Below are positions 1 through 7,251 of a stretch of 8,566 nt of DNA, piece after piece. How positions within the stretch are numbered: position 1 is the first letter of the stretch; every line of letters begins with the position of its first letter. The notes under the pieces are model-generated. The model did not search any database and had not been told where the DNA came from. It saw only the letters and a list, made by a program, of their open reading frames with translations. A program made the translations under genes and the position numbers. The stretch covers positions 1 to 8,566 of the forward strand of contig JBBPZZ010000023.1 of the NCBI GenBank assembly GCA_038198445.1, in the 5' to 3' direction. The stretch comes from JACDDK01 sp038198445. Its GTDB lineage: Bacteria > Actinomycetota > Rubrobacteria > Rubrobacterales > Rubrobacteraceae.

Positions 1-47
1 AGGCGAGGCTGTCTCTCGGGGCTGAAAATACTCGCGTAACTCATGGT

Positions 48-76
48 TTGAATTGTACCCGGGCGCGGACTAGACT
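48..76 (+). promoter_or_regulatory. Sigma-A type promoter of groEL
   Basis: TTGAAT (48-53) and TAGACT (71-76) are separated by exactly 17 nt, each matching 4 of 6 bases of the vegetative consensus. The predicted transcript would start near 82-84 and have a leader of about 75 nt before the groEL GTG. No complete CIRCE or HAIR heat-shock operator is visible around it, so heat control, if any, is not explained by this sequence. Confidence 0.6.
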
Positions 77-158
77 TTTCGTGGCGGCCCGCGCGCGCTA
101 GAGTGCCGAAAAGCGGTTATCGCCGCAAGATTCTGTAGTCTAGCAGAGGAGACTGATA

Positions 159-1782
<1,624 letters not shown>

Positions 1783-1784
<2 letters not shown>

Positions 1785-1810
1785 AAAAGCTCTCCTACAG
1801 AGCTTTTTAC
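1783..1810 (+). terminator. First terminator hairpin, overlapping the groEL stop
   Basis: The stem pairs A-run plus GCTCT (1784-1793) with AGAGC plus T-run (1799-1808) around a 5-nt loop, CCTAC. The U-tract forms the 3' arm, so the structure could act in both directions. Its left arm begins inside the groEL TAA stop codon (1782-1784). Confidence 0.75.
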
Positions 1811-1812
1811 GG

Positions 1813-1841
1813 GCGGCGTTCCTTCGGGGGCGCCGCTTTTT
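1813..1841 (+). terminator. Second, GC-rich terminator with a UUCG tetraloop
   Basis: GCGGCGTTCC (1813-1822) pairs with GGGGCGCCGC (1827-1836), including two G-U pairs, around a C(UUCG)G tetraloop. A run of five T follows (1837-1841). This is a textbook intrinsic terminator placed 5 nt after the first hairpin, so read-through from groEL should be low. Confidence 0.9.
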
Positions 1842-2039
1842 GTTGTATTGGTTCACGCTGCATGCTTCCAATTTCAGACGGATATTCGAGAACCTTTGCG
1901 TTGGACTGGTTCTTCTTAGGCTTGCCAGGAGTTGTTCTCGTACACTGAATTCCAGAGAATTTCCCTGCTTTCCATTCTGGAGAGCCTAGGACACAGGCCT
2001 CTAAGCAGGCACATTACGGTTTCGTAAGGAACATTAGGT
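1842..2039. other. Noncoding, A+T-richer interval with short inverted repeats
   Basis: No convincing gene lies here on either strand. Three short pairings are visible: TCCAGA/TCTGGA (1951-1956 with 1976-1981), AGAGCCT with AGG-c-CTCT (1981-1987 with 1995-2002, one bulged C), and TTACG-GTTT-CGTAA (2014-2027). The last ends 12 nt before the -35 element of the sigma-B-like promoter and could be an operator or a chance hairpin. I see no tRNA or riboswitch consensus. Confidence 0.4.
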
Positions 2040-2064
2040 GTTTCGGCGGGATTATGAAGGGTAT
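2040..2064 (+). promoter_or_regulatory. Sigma-B/sigma-F-like stress promoter
   Basis: GTTT (2040-2043) and GGGTAT (2059-2064) are 15 nt apart. This matches the general-stress sigma factor pattern known from Gram-positive bacteria (GTTT, 12-17 nt, GGGTA). A start near 2071 would give a leader of about 30 nt before the first mini-ORF. The TATAAA inside the -10 block could also serve sigma-A, but no -35 fits. The assignment rests on motif match only. Confidence 0.5.
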
Positions 2065-2102
2065 AAAATGCAACAAGTGAGCATAGAGCCAGAGGGAATG
2101 AG

Positions 2103-2192
2103 GTGAGGTTGAACAGGGAACTCGGCATAATGGTTACGGTATTAGTGCTGATCCTTCTGGTAGTGCTCGTGTTGCCGTTTGTGTCCCAGTAA
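2103..2192 (+). CDS. Mini-ORF 1: predicted single-helix membrane peptide, 29 aa
   Basis: I do not recognise this peptide. It starts with a polar MRLNRELG segment and continues as an almost unbroken helix of Val, Leu and Ile (about residues 9-24), ending in PFVSQ. It is therefore probably a one-pass inner-membrane peptide. The GTG start (2103) has GAGGG at 2092-2096, 6 nt upstream. An in-frame TTG at 2109 is the main alternative, because GAGGTGA (2100-2106) is a strong ribosome site for it and would give 27 aa. ATG at 2130 would leave only the helix. It is the first of three similar frames behind the stress-type promoter. Size and composition recall type I toxin peptides and regulatory membrane micro-proteins, but nothing here selects between them. 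Confidence 0.5.
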   Translation: MRLNRELGIMVTVLVLILLVVLVLPFVSQ

Positions 2193-2220
2193 ACGGAACT
2201 TTTATGAGGGAGGTGAGAAC

Positions 2221-2301
2221 ATGCGGGGTGGGCTAATTCCTATACTTGTGGTGGTTATTTTGGTGATAGTTGCTCTGTTGCTCCTGTCGCGGCTCCTCTA
2301 A
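2221..2301 (+). CDS. Mini-ORF 2: predicted single-helix membrane peptide, 26 aa
   Basis: This is an unrecognised peptide beginning MRGGLIP, followed by a helix of about 18 hydrophobic residues (ILVVVILVIVALLLL) and an SRLL tail. The ribosome site is excellent: GGGAGGTGA (2208-2216), 4 nt before an ATG. It is the best-supported frame of the three for that reason. It begins 28 nt after mini-ORF 1 and ends in two consecutive TAA codons (2299-2304). Its N-terminus, MRGG, is shared with mini-ORF 3, suggesting a duplicated family. A short basic N-terminus followed by a pure hydrophobic helix predicts an inner-membrane location. Function is unknown. Confidence 0.6.
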   Translation: MRGGLIPILVVVILVIVALLLLSRLL

Positions 2302-2312
2302 TAAGAGTCGCG
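2288..2312 (+). other. Hairpin spanning the double stop of mini-ORF 2
   Basis: CGCGGCTC (2288-2295) pairs with GAGTCGCG (2305-2312) through 8 bp including one G-U, enclosing the tandem TAA codons. No T-run follows, so it is not an intrinsic terminator. It may affect mRNA stability or translation of mini-ORF 3. Confidence 0.4.
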
Positions 2313-2343
2313 TCCCGGTCGTCCAAGACGAGGAAGGATGAAT

Positions 2344-2430
2344 GTGAGAGGCGGGACTGGCGGTATAGTAGGCCTGATAGTGGTCATCATACTGGTCATC
2401 GTGATCTTGAAGCTGCTAGGTATTTTTTAG
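2344..2430 (+). CDS. Mini-ORF 3: predicted single-helix membrane peptide, 28 aa
   Basis: This unrecognised peptide begins (V/M)RGGTGG, followed by a helix rich in Ile, Val and Leu (about residues 8-22) and a KLLGIF tail. The GTG at 2344 is chosen because AGGAAGG (2331-2337) sits 6 nt upstream and because the product then starts with MRGG, as in mini-ORF 2. An in-frame ATG at 2338 is possible but would abut the ribosome site. The Gly-rich start and the helix make it a likely paralogue of mini-ORF 2. It lies 42 nt after that frame, and a probable guaB3 promoter begins 14 nt after its stop. Confidence 0.5.
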   Translation: MRGGTGGIVGLIVVIILVIVILKLLGIF

Positions 2431-2444
2431 ACGACTTCCGGTGC

Positions 2445-2474
2445 TTGACCATTACCGCTTGCGGGGTGTAGCAT
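2445..2474 (+). promoter_or_regulatory. Sigma-A type promoter of the guaB3-guaA unit
   Basis: TTGACC (2445-2450, 5 of 6 matches) and TAGCAT (2469-2474, 4 of 6) are 18 nt apart. The predicted start near 2481 gives a leader of about 100 nt containing the palindrome at 2513-2540. It is the best candidate for driving the purine genes. Confidence 0.5.
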
Positions 2475-2512
2475 AGCCTAGATTTGCAGCGGTTAGAGAA
2501 AAAGATTATCGG

Positions 2513-2542
2513 AGCCCACGGGGAACGTTCCCCGTGGGCTTT
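2513..2542 (+). terminator. Perfect 28-bp palindrome: terminator or leader attenuator
   Basis: AGCCCACGGGGAAC (2513-2526) is followed directly by its exact reverse complement (2527-2540), giving a very stable hairpin. Only TTT follows before GCTG, so the U-tract is weak. It may end transcription of the mini-ORF unit. If the promoter at 2445-2474 is used, it lies inside the guaB3 leader and could attenuate or protect that mRNA. I could not find a competing antiterminator stem. Confidence 0.6.
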
Positions 2543-2584
2543 GCTGTACCGTTAAGATGACCAGAAAGGAAGCCTTCTACTAAT

Positions 2585-3745
2585 ATGGATATCGAGATCG
2601 GACGTGGAAAGACCGCGCGCAGGGCCTACGGGCTGGATGAGATCGCCATAGTGCCAAGCCGCCGGACCCGCGACCCGGAAGACGTGGACATATCCTGGTC
2701 TCTGGGCAACCTGCACCTGGACCTGCCGTGCCTCGCCAGCGCCCTGGATGCCGCCGTAGACCCTGTAACGGCGGGCATTATCGGGGACCTCGGCGGTCTG
2801 GCGGTGCTCAACCTGGAGGGCATACAGACCAGATACGAGGACCCGGGTCCCATCTTTGAAGAGATAGCCAGCCTGCCGGAGACAAAGGCCACACGGGTCA
2901 TGCAGGAACTATACGCCGAGCCCATAAAGGACGAGTTGGTCTTCCGGCGCGTCCAGGAGATAAAGGACAAGGGAGTAATAGCCGCGGCGAGCCTGACCCC
3001 GCAGCGGGTCGAACGTTACCATAGGGCTGCGATAGAGGCTGGGCTAGACGTGCTCGTCATACAGGGTACGGTCGTATCGGCGGAGCACGTCTCGACCACG
3101 GTGGAGCCGCTGAACCTGATGGAGTTCGTGCCTTCTCTGAACGTGCCGGTGATCGTGGGCGGCTGCGCCAGCTACTCGACGGCGCTTCACCTGATGCGGA
3201 CGGGGGCCGTGGCGGTCCTCGTGGGCGTCGGGCCGGGCCGTATCTGTACGACGCGCGGGGTGATCGGGGTAGGCGTGCCGCAGGCAACCGCCGTCGCGGA
3301 CGCCGCCGCCGCCCGCACGAGGCACTACATGGAGACCGGCGAGTACGTCAACGTCATCGCCGACGGCGGGATGCGGACCGGCGGTGAGATCGCCAAGGCC
3401 ATAACCTGCGGCGCGGACGCCGTCATGCTGGGCAGCGCGTTCGCCAAGGCCGAAGAGGCGCCCGGACGCGGCTACTCGTGGGGCATGGCGACCTTCCATC
3501 CGACGTTGCCTAGGGGGACCAGGATACAGACCAGGATCACCGGCACCCTGGAGGAGATCCTCGTCGGCCCCGCCCGCGAGAACGACGGGACGCTGAACCT
3601 CATGGGCGCCCTCAGGACGAGCATGGCGACTACCGGCTACCAGAACATCAAGGAGTTCCAGAAGGCCGAGGTCATGTACGCGCCCTCGCTCGCGACCGAG
3701 GGTAAAGCCGAGCAGACCGCCCAGCGCGTCGGGATGGGGAAGTAG
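2585..3745 (+). CDS. guaB3: GuaB3-family IMP dehydrogenase/GMP reductase-like protein, 386 aa
   Basis: This is a TIM-barrel enzyme of the IMP dehydrogenase/GMP reductase superfamily, in the CBS-less GuaB3 branch found in actinomycetotes and cyanobacteria. The catalytic-loop Cys is C221 in GRICTTRG, with T223 after it, and the conserved VPQATAV stretch follows at 231-237. The phosphate-binding loops are DGGMRTGGE (260-268) and MLGSAFA (281-287). Canonical IMPDH has about 480-500 residues with two CBS domains inserted near residue 100. Here the barrel is continuous and the total is 386. The mobile-flap segment is GYSWGMATFHPTLPRG, unlike the KRYRGMGS type of true IMPDH. Mycobacterial GuaB3 was not found to be an active IMPDH and a cyanobacterial GuaB3 has been reported as a GMP reductase (from memory), so GMP-to-IMP reduction is plausible. 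The start agrees with family N-termini; the ribosome site AAAGGAAG (2565-2572) is rather distant. It is followed 7 nt later by guaA. Confidence 0.92.
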   Translation: MDIEIGRGKTARRAYGLDEIAIVPSRRTRDPEDVDISWSLGNLHLDLPCLASALDAAVDPVTAGIIGDLGGLAVLNLEGIQTRYEDPGPIFEEIASLPETKATRVMQELYAEPIKDELVFRRVQEIKDKGVIAAASLTPQRVERYHRAAIEAGLDVLVIQGTVVSAEHVSTTVEPLNLMEFVPSLNVPVIVGGCASYSTALHLMRTGAVAVLVGVGPGRICTTRGVIGVGVPQATAVADAAAARTRHYMETGEYVNVIADGGMRTGGEIAKAITCGADAVMLGSAFAKAEEAPGRGYSWGMATFHPTLPRGTRIQTRITGTLEEILVGPARENDGTLNLMGALRTSMATTGYQNIKEFQKAEVMYAPSLATEGKAEQTAQRVGMGK

Positions 3746-3752
3746 CCGGACC

Positions 3753-5279
3753 TTGATCCTCGTCCTCGACTTCGGTGGTCAGTACGCTCAACTCATCGCC
3801 CGGCGGGTGCGCGAATGCCGCGTCTACTCCGAACTCATCCCCTACGACACGCCCGTAGAGGAGATAATCGCCCGCAAGCCAGACGGCATAATCCTCTCCG
3901 GCGGCCCGAACAGCGTCTACCAGGACGGCGCGCCGAGGGTAGAGAGCGAGCTGTTCGACCTCAATGTACCGATGCTCGGTATCTGCTACGGGATGCAGCT
4001 AATGGCGCTGGAGATGGGCGGTACGGTCGAGGCCGTTCAGATCCGGGAGTACGGCCGCTCGAAGATCGAGGTGGAGGAGCAAAAGGTGCTCTTCGCCGAC
4101 ACTCCCGACGAGCAGGTCGCCTGGACGAGCCACGGCGACGCGGTGCTGGCCGCGCCGGAGGGATTCGAGGTCACGGCGCGTACTCCATCCGTGCCGATCA
4201 TCGCATTCGAGGAGCCGGAGCTTAACGGGGGACGGTTCGGGGTGCAGTTTCACCCGGAGGTCCGGCACACCGAATACGGGATGGATATTCTCAAGAACTT
4301 CCTCTTCGAGGCGTGTGGTTGCGTGCCGGACTGGACGCCGGTCAACATAATTACCGATTCGGTCGAGAAGATCCGGGAGCAAGTAGGGAATGCGAAGGTG
4401 ATCTGCGGGCTCTCCGGCGGCGTTGACTCGGCGACGGCGGCCATGCTCGTCCACCGGGCTATCGGCGAGAACCTGACGTGCGTCTTCGTGGACCACGGAC
4501 TCCTGCGGCAGAACGAGGCGGAGCAAGTAGTGGAGACCTTCGGGGAGAACTCGGAGGTGCCGCTCATCCACGTCGATGCTTCGGGACGTTTCCTGGACAA
4601 GCTGGCGAACGTGACGGACCCGGAGGCCAAGCGGAAGATCATCGGTGAGGAGTTTATCCGCATCTTCGAGGAAGAATCGAGGAAGATCGAAGACGCCGGG
4701 TTCCTCGTGCAAGGCACGCTCTACTCGGACGTGATCGAGAGCGGCACCCGCGACGCCGCGAAGATAAAAAGTCACCACAACGTCGGTGGTCTGCCGGAGG
4801 TCATGGACCTCGACCTCGTGGAGCCCTTGCGGAACCTTTTCAAGGACGAGGTGCGGGTGGTCGCGGCGGAGCTTGGTATGCCGGAGCGGATGGTTTGGAG
4901 GCAGCCGTTTCCGGGACCGGGGCTCGCCATCCGGGTCATCGGGGACGTAACGGCGGAGAGGCTTGAAATACTGCGGCGGGCGGACTTCGTGTTGCAGGAT
5001 GAGATCCGGTCTGCCGGTCTCTACCGCGAGCTGTGGCAGAGCTTCGCGGTACTTCCGGCTATACATTCGGTCGGCGTGATGGGAGACGCCAGGACCTACG
5101 CTTATCCGGTCGTGATCCGTGCCGTCACCTCCGACGATGCGATGACGGCGGACTGGGCGCGCTTGCCTTACGAGCTTCTCGAACGCATCAGCAACAGGAT
5201 CATCAACGAAGTCCCCGGCGTGAACCGGGTGGCGCTCGACATTACCAGCAAGCCGCCTGGCACCATCGAGTGGGAATAA
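3753..5279 (+). CDS. guaA: GMP synthase (glutamine-hydrolysing), 508 aa
   Basis: This enzyme makes GMP from XMP, ATP and glutamine in the cytoplasm, the last step of guanine nucleotide synthesis. The N-terminal class I glutamine amidotransferase domain (about 1-190) has nucleophile C78 in GICYGMQ and the His-Glu pair H167/E169 in FHPEV. The ATP-pyrophosphatase domain follows with the P-loop SGGVDS at 221-226. The C-terminal dimerisation domain contains RQPFPGPGLAIR (383-394) and ends in KPPGTIEWE. All key residues are present and the length is usual. The TTG start at 3753 is chosen because no in-frame ATG or GTG lies nearby upstream and the product then begins at ILVLDFGGQY, the family start. 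It lies 7 nt after guaB3, with GGGGAAG in the end of guaB3 as the probable ribosome site, so the two are co-transcribed. Confidence 0.97.
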   Translation: MILVLDFGGQYAQLIARRVRECRVYSELIPYDTPVEEIIARKPDGIILSGGPNSVYQDGAPRVESELFDLNVPMLGICYGMQLMALEMGGTVEAVQIREYGRSKIEVEEQKVLFADTPDEQVAWTSHGDAVLAAPEGFEVTARTPSVPIIAFEEPELNGGRFGVQFHPEVRHTEYGMDILKNFLFEACGCVPDWTPVNIITDSVEKIREQVGNAKVICGLSGGVDSATAAMLVHRAIGENLTCVFVDHGLLRQNEAEQVVETFGENSEVPLIHVDASGRFLDKLANVTDPEAKRKIIGEEFIRIFEEESRKIEDAGFLVQGTLYSDVIESGTRDAAKIKSHHNVGGLPEVMDLDLVEPLRNLFKDEVRVVAAELGMPERMVWRQPFPGPGLAIRVIGDVTAERLEILRRADFVLQDEIRSAGLYRELWQSFAVLPAIHSVGVMGDARTYAYPVVIRAVTSDDAMTADWARLPYELLERISNRIINEVPGVNRVALDITSKPPGTIEWE

Positions 5280-5300
5280 TCCAGTTGGCGGAGACCAGCG

Positions 5301-6098
5301 TTGCCTGAATCTCTACGCGTTATGACGTTCAACATCCGCGGCGCGCGGCGCAAAGACGGCGAGAACGTCTGGGAGCGCCGGGCTCCGCTCAACGTAAGCG
5401 TCATCAGGCGTTACGAGCCGGACCTGATCGGTTTTCAAGAGTTGCGGGACGCCAACCTGCGTACCTACATGGCGGAGCTTCCCGAGTACGAGTACGATCT
5501 CGGTCCCGGCTACGGGCACCGTGAACCATACCTGCACAATGCGATTTTCTGGAACCCCTCTCGTCTGACGCCGATAGAGGCCGGAGGCTTCTGGTTGAGC
5601 GAAACGCCGGAGACTCACTCGCGTTCATGGGGAAGCGAACATGCCCGCTCCGCCTACTGGGTACGCTTCCGGGTCGAGTCCAACGGTACGGAGTTCGTAC
5701 ACCTCAACACGCATCTGGACCACGGCAGCGGGAAGGCGCGGGTCGAGGGCAGCCGCTTGATAGTCCGGCGGCTCGCGAGCCTGGCGGATGGCGTTCCCAT
5801 AATCCTGACCGGTGACTTCAATTGCAACCCCGGCACCCGGACCTACTGCAACTTCGCCCAGGCCGGGTTCGCCGACGCCCACCGCGCCGCCGGAAACCCG
5901 CGCTCGAACACCTTTCACAAGTTCCAGGGAGAGGGCTTCAAGTCGAACAAAGAAGCTCGAATAGATTGGATGTTGTTGCACGATGGAGAGCGGAGCGGGG
6001 AGTGGACCGTAAGTTCCTGCCATATCGCACGCGACTGCGAGCCGCCAATATATCCCAGCGACCACTATCCCGTAATAGCAGAGCTTTCGCTTCAATAG
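5301..6098 (+). CDS. Endonuclease/exonuclease/phosphatase-family hydrolase, 265 aa
   Basis: This is a metal-dependent phosphoesterase of the EEP fold (DNase I/sphingomyelinase/inositol phosphatase superfamily). Motifs appear in the family order: TFNIR with N11, FQELR with metal ligand E47, NTHLDHGS with H138, GDFNCNP with D172 and N174, IDWML with D222, and the C-terminal SDHYPV with D254/H255. There is no signal peptide or membrane segment, so it is probably cytoplasmic. The substrate cannot be read from sequence: nucleic acid, phospholipid or sugar phosphate are all possible. The TTG start is supported by GGAG at 5290-5293, 7 nt upstream; ATG at 5322 would remove seven residues. It lies 21 nt after guaA and is probably the third gene of the same transcript. 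No clear terminator follows it. Confidence 0.9.
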   Translation: MPESLRVMTFNIRGARRKDGENVWERRAPLNVSVIRRYEPDLIGFQELRDANLRTYMAELPEYEYDLGPGYGHREPYLHNAIFWNPSRLTPIEAGGFWLSETPETHSRSWGSEHARSAYWVRFRVESNGTEFVHLNTHLDHGSGKARVEGSRLIVRRLASLADGVPIILTGDFNCNPGTRTYCNFAQAGFADAHRAAGNPRSNTFHKFQGEGFKSNKEARIDWMLLHDGERSGEWTVSSCHIARDCEPPIYPSDHYPVIAELSLQ

Positions 6099-6286
6099 AG
6101 CGGCTGACGATTTTCCTTGCGCCCTGTTGACGTATCCGTGTAACGCGTGAGAGCAAGTGCCCGGACCAGCCTATATTGCGCCCGCGGAATGGAGGTTGCC
6201 GGGAGATCCTGCATAGTACGCTCCAAACTAGGACATAAACCCTGGGTTCTCCCGAACTTTTGATGAACTAGCTTGACCAGAACGTG
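6099..6286. other. Noncoding interval, nothing recognised
   Basis: This stretch lies between the hydrolase gene and the putative mobile-element tip. I find no supported gene on either strand, no intrinsic terminator with a T-run, no tRNA-like fold and no convincing promoter. It may be the original chromosomal flank of the accessory block. Confidence 0.4.
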
Positions 6287-6338
6287 GGCTCTTTGAGCGG
6301 ATCACACGATTAGCCTGTAGTACGCAGATGTGGACGAG

Positions 6339-6935
6339 TCAAGTATGTGAACGTCCTACTAAACTTCGAGCCGCGGCCCGCGCAGTGTCGAGAGGCTCGT
6401 GACTCTTGCGCATGGACGCCGTCACTGTCGCACCTTCCAAGAGCAACAATAACTCCTCAGCTAGTGTTTCAGGCTCGTGCAAACCAGCCTGCGCCGCAAG
6501 GCTCGCTAAATGCTCCTGAACTCCTTTCTTATGCGAGAGCGCCACCGTACGAGCAGGATGGTCCGGGTCGGCGATCTCTGAAGCCGCGTTGATGAAGGCG
6601 CATCCTCTGTAATCGTCGCCTACCAGCCACTCCCCATAAGCCTCGAAGGTTGCCAGCAAACGCTCTTTGGGATCTTCGTAACGCTCCGTGATCTCTTCCA
6701 GAGACGTACGCCATCTCGCATCCCGGTCCCGCAGATAAGCGGCCACGAGTTCGTCCTTGCCGCCGAAGTTGTTGTAGAGCGTCCTCTTCGCCACGCCAGC
6801 ATGCTCAACAATCGTGTCTACTCCGGTAGCCGCTATTCCATTGCGATAGAAAAGATCCGAAGCGCTGCTCAAAACCTTTTCGGCAGCGGGCCTCTTTCTC
6901 GCTGCACTTGCACGCGAGTTGTCTTTCTCGGTCAT
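6339..6935 (-). CDS. TetR/AcrR-family transcriptional repressor, 198 aa
   Basis: This encodes a dimeric ligand-responsive repressor. The N-terminal TetR domain (about residues 16-62) has the helix-turn-helix VDTIVEHAGVAKRTLYNNFG at 39-58, with the diagnostic TLYNNF recognition helix. The rest is the ligand-binding and dimerisation domain, containing RGCAFINAASEIADPDHPAR, a pattern seen in one large TetR branch that often controls efflux pumps or quinone-type stress genes. The ATG at 6935 is preferred because GGAAGG lies 6 nt upstream on this strand; an adjacent GTG (6938) would add one residue. It diverges from the small ORF and transporter remnant, and its predicted -10 element overlaps the proximal operator repeat. 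It therefore probably represses itself and the rightward unit. The gene appears intact even though its likely target is not. Confidence 0.93.
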   Translation of the reverse strand: MTEKDNSRASAARKRPAAEKVLSSASDLFYRNGIAATGVDTIVEHAGVAKRTLYNNFGGKDELVAAYLRDRDARWRTSLEEITERYEDPKERLLATFEAYGEWLVGDDYRGCAFINAASEIADPDHPARTVALSHKKGVQEHLASLAAQAGLHEPETLAEELLLLLEGATVTASMRKSHEPLDTARAAARSLVGRSHT

Positions 6936-6959
6936 CACTAACCTTCCGTCTATTTCTCC

Positions 6960-6988
6960 TTGATTATACAGGTCTGTGTACTTACAAT
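6960..6988 (+). promoter_or_regulatory. Rightward promoter of the TetR-controlled unit
   Basis: TTGATT (6960-6965) and TACAAT (6983-6988, 5 of 6 matches) are 17 nt apart. The first operator repeat fills the spacer, and the second lies just after the predicted start near 6995. Bound repressor would block this promoter directly. Confidence 0.55.
6963..6968 (-). promoter_or_regulatory. -10 element of the tetR promoter
   Basis: Read on the minus strand this is a perfect TATAAT, 28 nt before the tetR ATG. It overlaps the edge of the first operator repeat. No good -35 is found at 16-18 nt, so the promoter may be weak or need only its -10. Confidence 0.45.
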
Positions 6989-7016
6989 AGCCAAAGTAGA
7001 CAGGTCTGTGTACTTA
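6965..7016. repeat. Two 20-bp direct repeats, probable TetR operators
   Basis: The 20-bp unit at 6965-6984 recurs at 6997-7016 with 19 of 20 bases identical (core ACAGGTCTGTGTACTTA). The spacing of 32 bp is close to three helical turns, which would put both on the same DNA face. Each copy contains an imperfect dyad, TAnACAG-GT-CTGTnTA, as expected for a TetR dimer site. The first copy overlaps both divergent promoters; the second abuts the ribosome site of the small ORF. Confidence 0.7.
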
Positions 7017-7026
7017 GGAGGTTGAA

Positions 7027-7242
7027 GTGTACTCCAGAGCTGGAAGGAGAATAGCGATGGGTTTGGCGCGGACAGTAATGGGACGATTGTCGGACTTCTA
7101 CAGAGAGATGGATCGTGGGCTGGCGGTCATGCGTAGCGAGGAGCCAGTAGCGGGACACACGCCTAGCGTTGATTGGTCAAGGAAGAGAGGTAGAGGATCT
7201 GCTACGGGCCGTCGGTGCCGCAGAGAGCGCTCTGCGCGATGA
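7027..7242 (+). CDS. Small unrecognised ORF at the head of the TetR-controlled unit, probably frameshifted
   Basis: I do not recognise this protein. The 71-codon frame starts at GTG with a perfect AGGAGG (7016-7021) 5 nt upstream; ATG at 7057, with AAGGAGA at 7044-7050, is an equally good start. The first 50 residues look like a normal soluble helical protein (for example LSDFYREMDRGLAVMRSEE). From about 7185 the frame becomes Arg-rich and unnatural (RKRGRG...RRCRRERSAR). In the +2 frame from 7191, by contrast, the reading EVEDLLRAVGAAESALRDEGG looks like a natural helix. One extra A near 7187-7190 would explain the switch. If so, the original protein continued into the frame that now runs into the transporter remnant. 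It follows the operator region directly and should be repressed by the TetR protein. Confidence 0.4.
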   Translation: MYSRAGRRIAMGLARTVMGRLSDFYREMDRGLAVMRSEEPVAGHTPSVDWSRKRGRGSATGRRCRRERSAR

Positions 7243-7251
7243 AGGAGGCAA

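Noticed and set aside
101..109. GAGTGCCGA resembles the right half of a CIRCE operator
   Set aside because: The left half (TTAGCACTC) is missing at the required 9-nt spacing.
2068..2106. 12-codon leader frame whose TGA overlaps the GTG of mini-ORF 1
   Set aside because: Its ATG lies before the predicted transcription start near 2071, so it would not be transcribed from the stress-type promoter.
1916..2128. 70-codon minus-strand frame in the groEL-guaB3 interval
   Set aside because: No ribosome site precedes it, and it overlaps the better supported mini-ORF 1 and its promoter.
2431..2584. Purine riboswitch in the guaB3 leader
   Set aside because: The leader shows one simple palindrome and no three-way junction or conserved loop sequences of that class.
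3999..5066. 355-codon minus-strand frame opposite guaA
   Set aside because: guaA is unambiguous on the plus strand; the antisense frame is rich in Arg, His and Leu as expected for a shadow.
6347..6592. 81-codon plus-strand frame opposite the tetR gene
   Set aside because: It is antisense to a well-supported TetR protein and has no ribosome site or family features.
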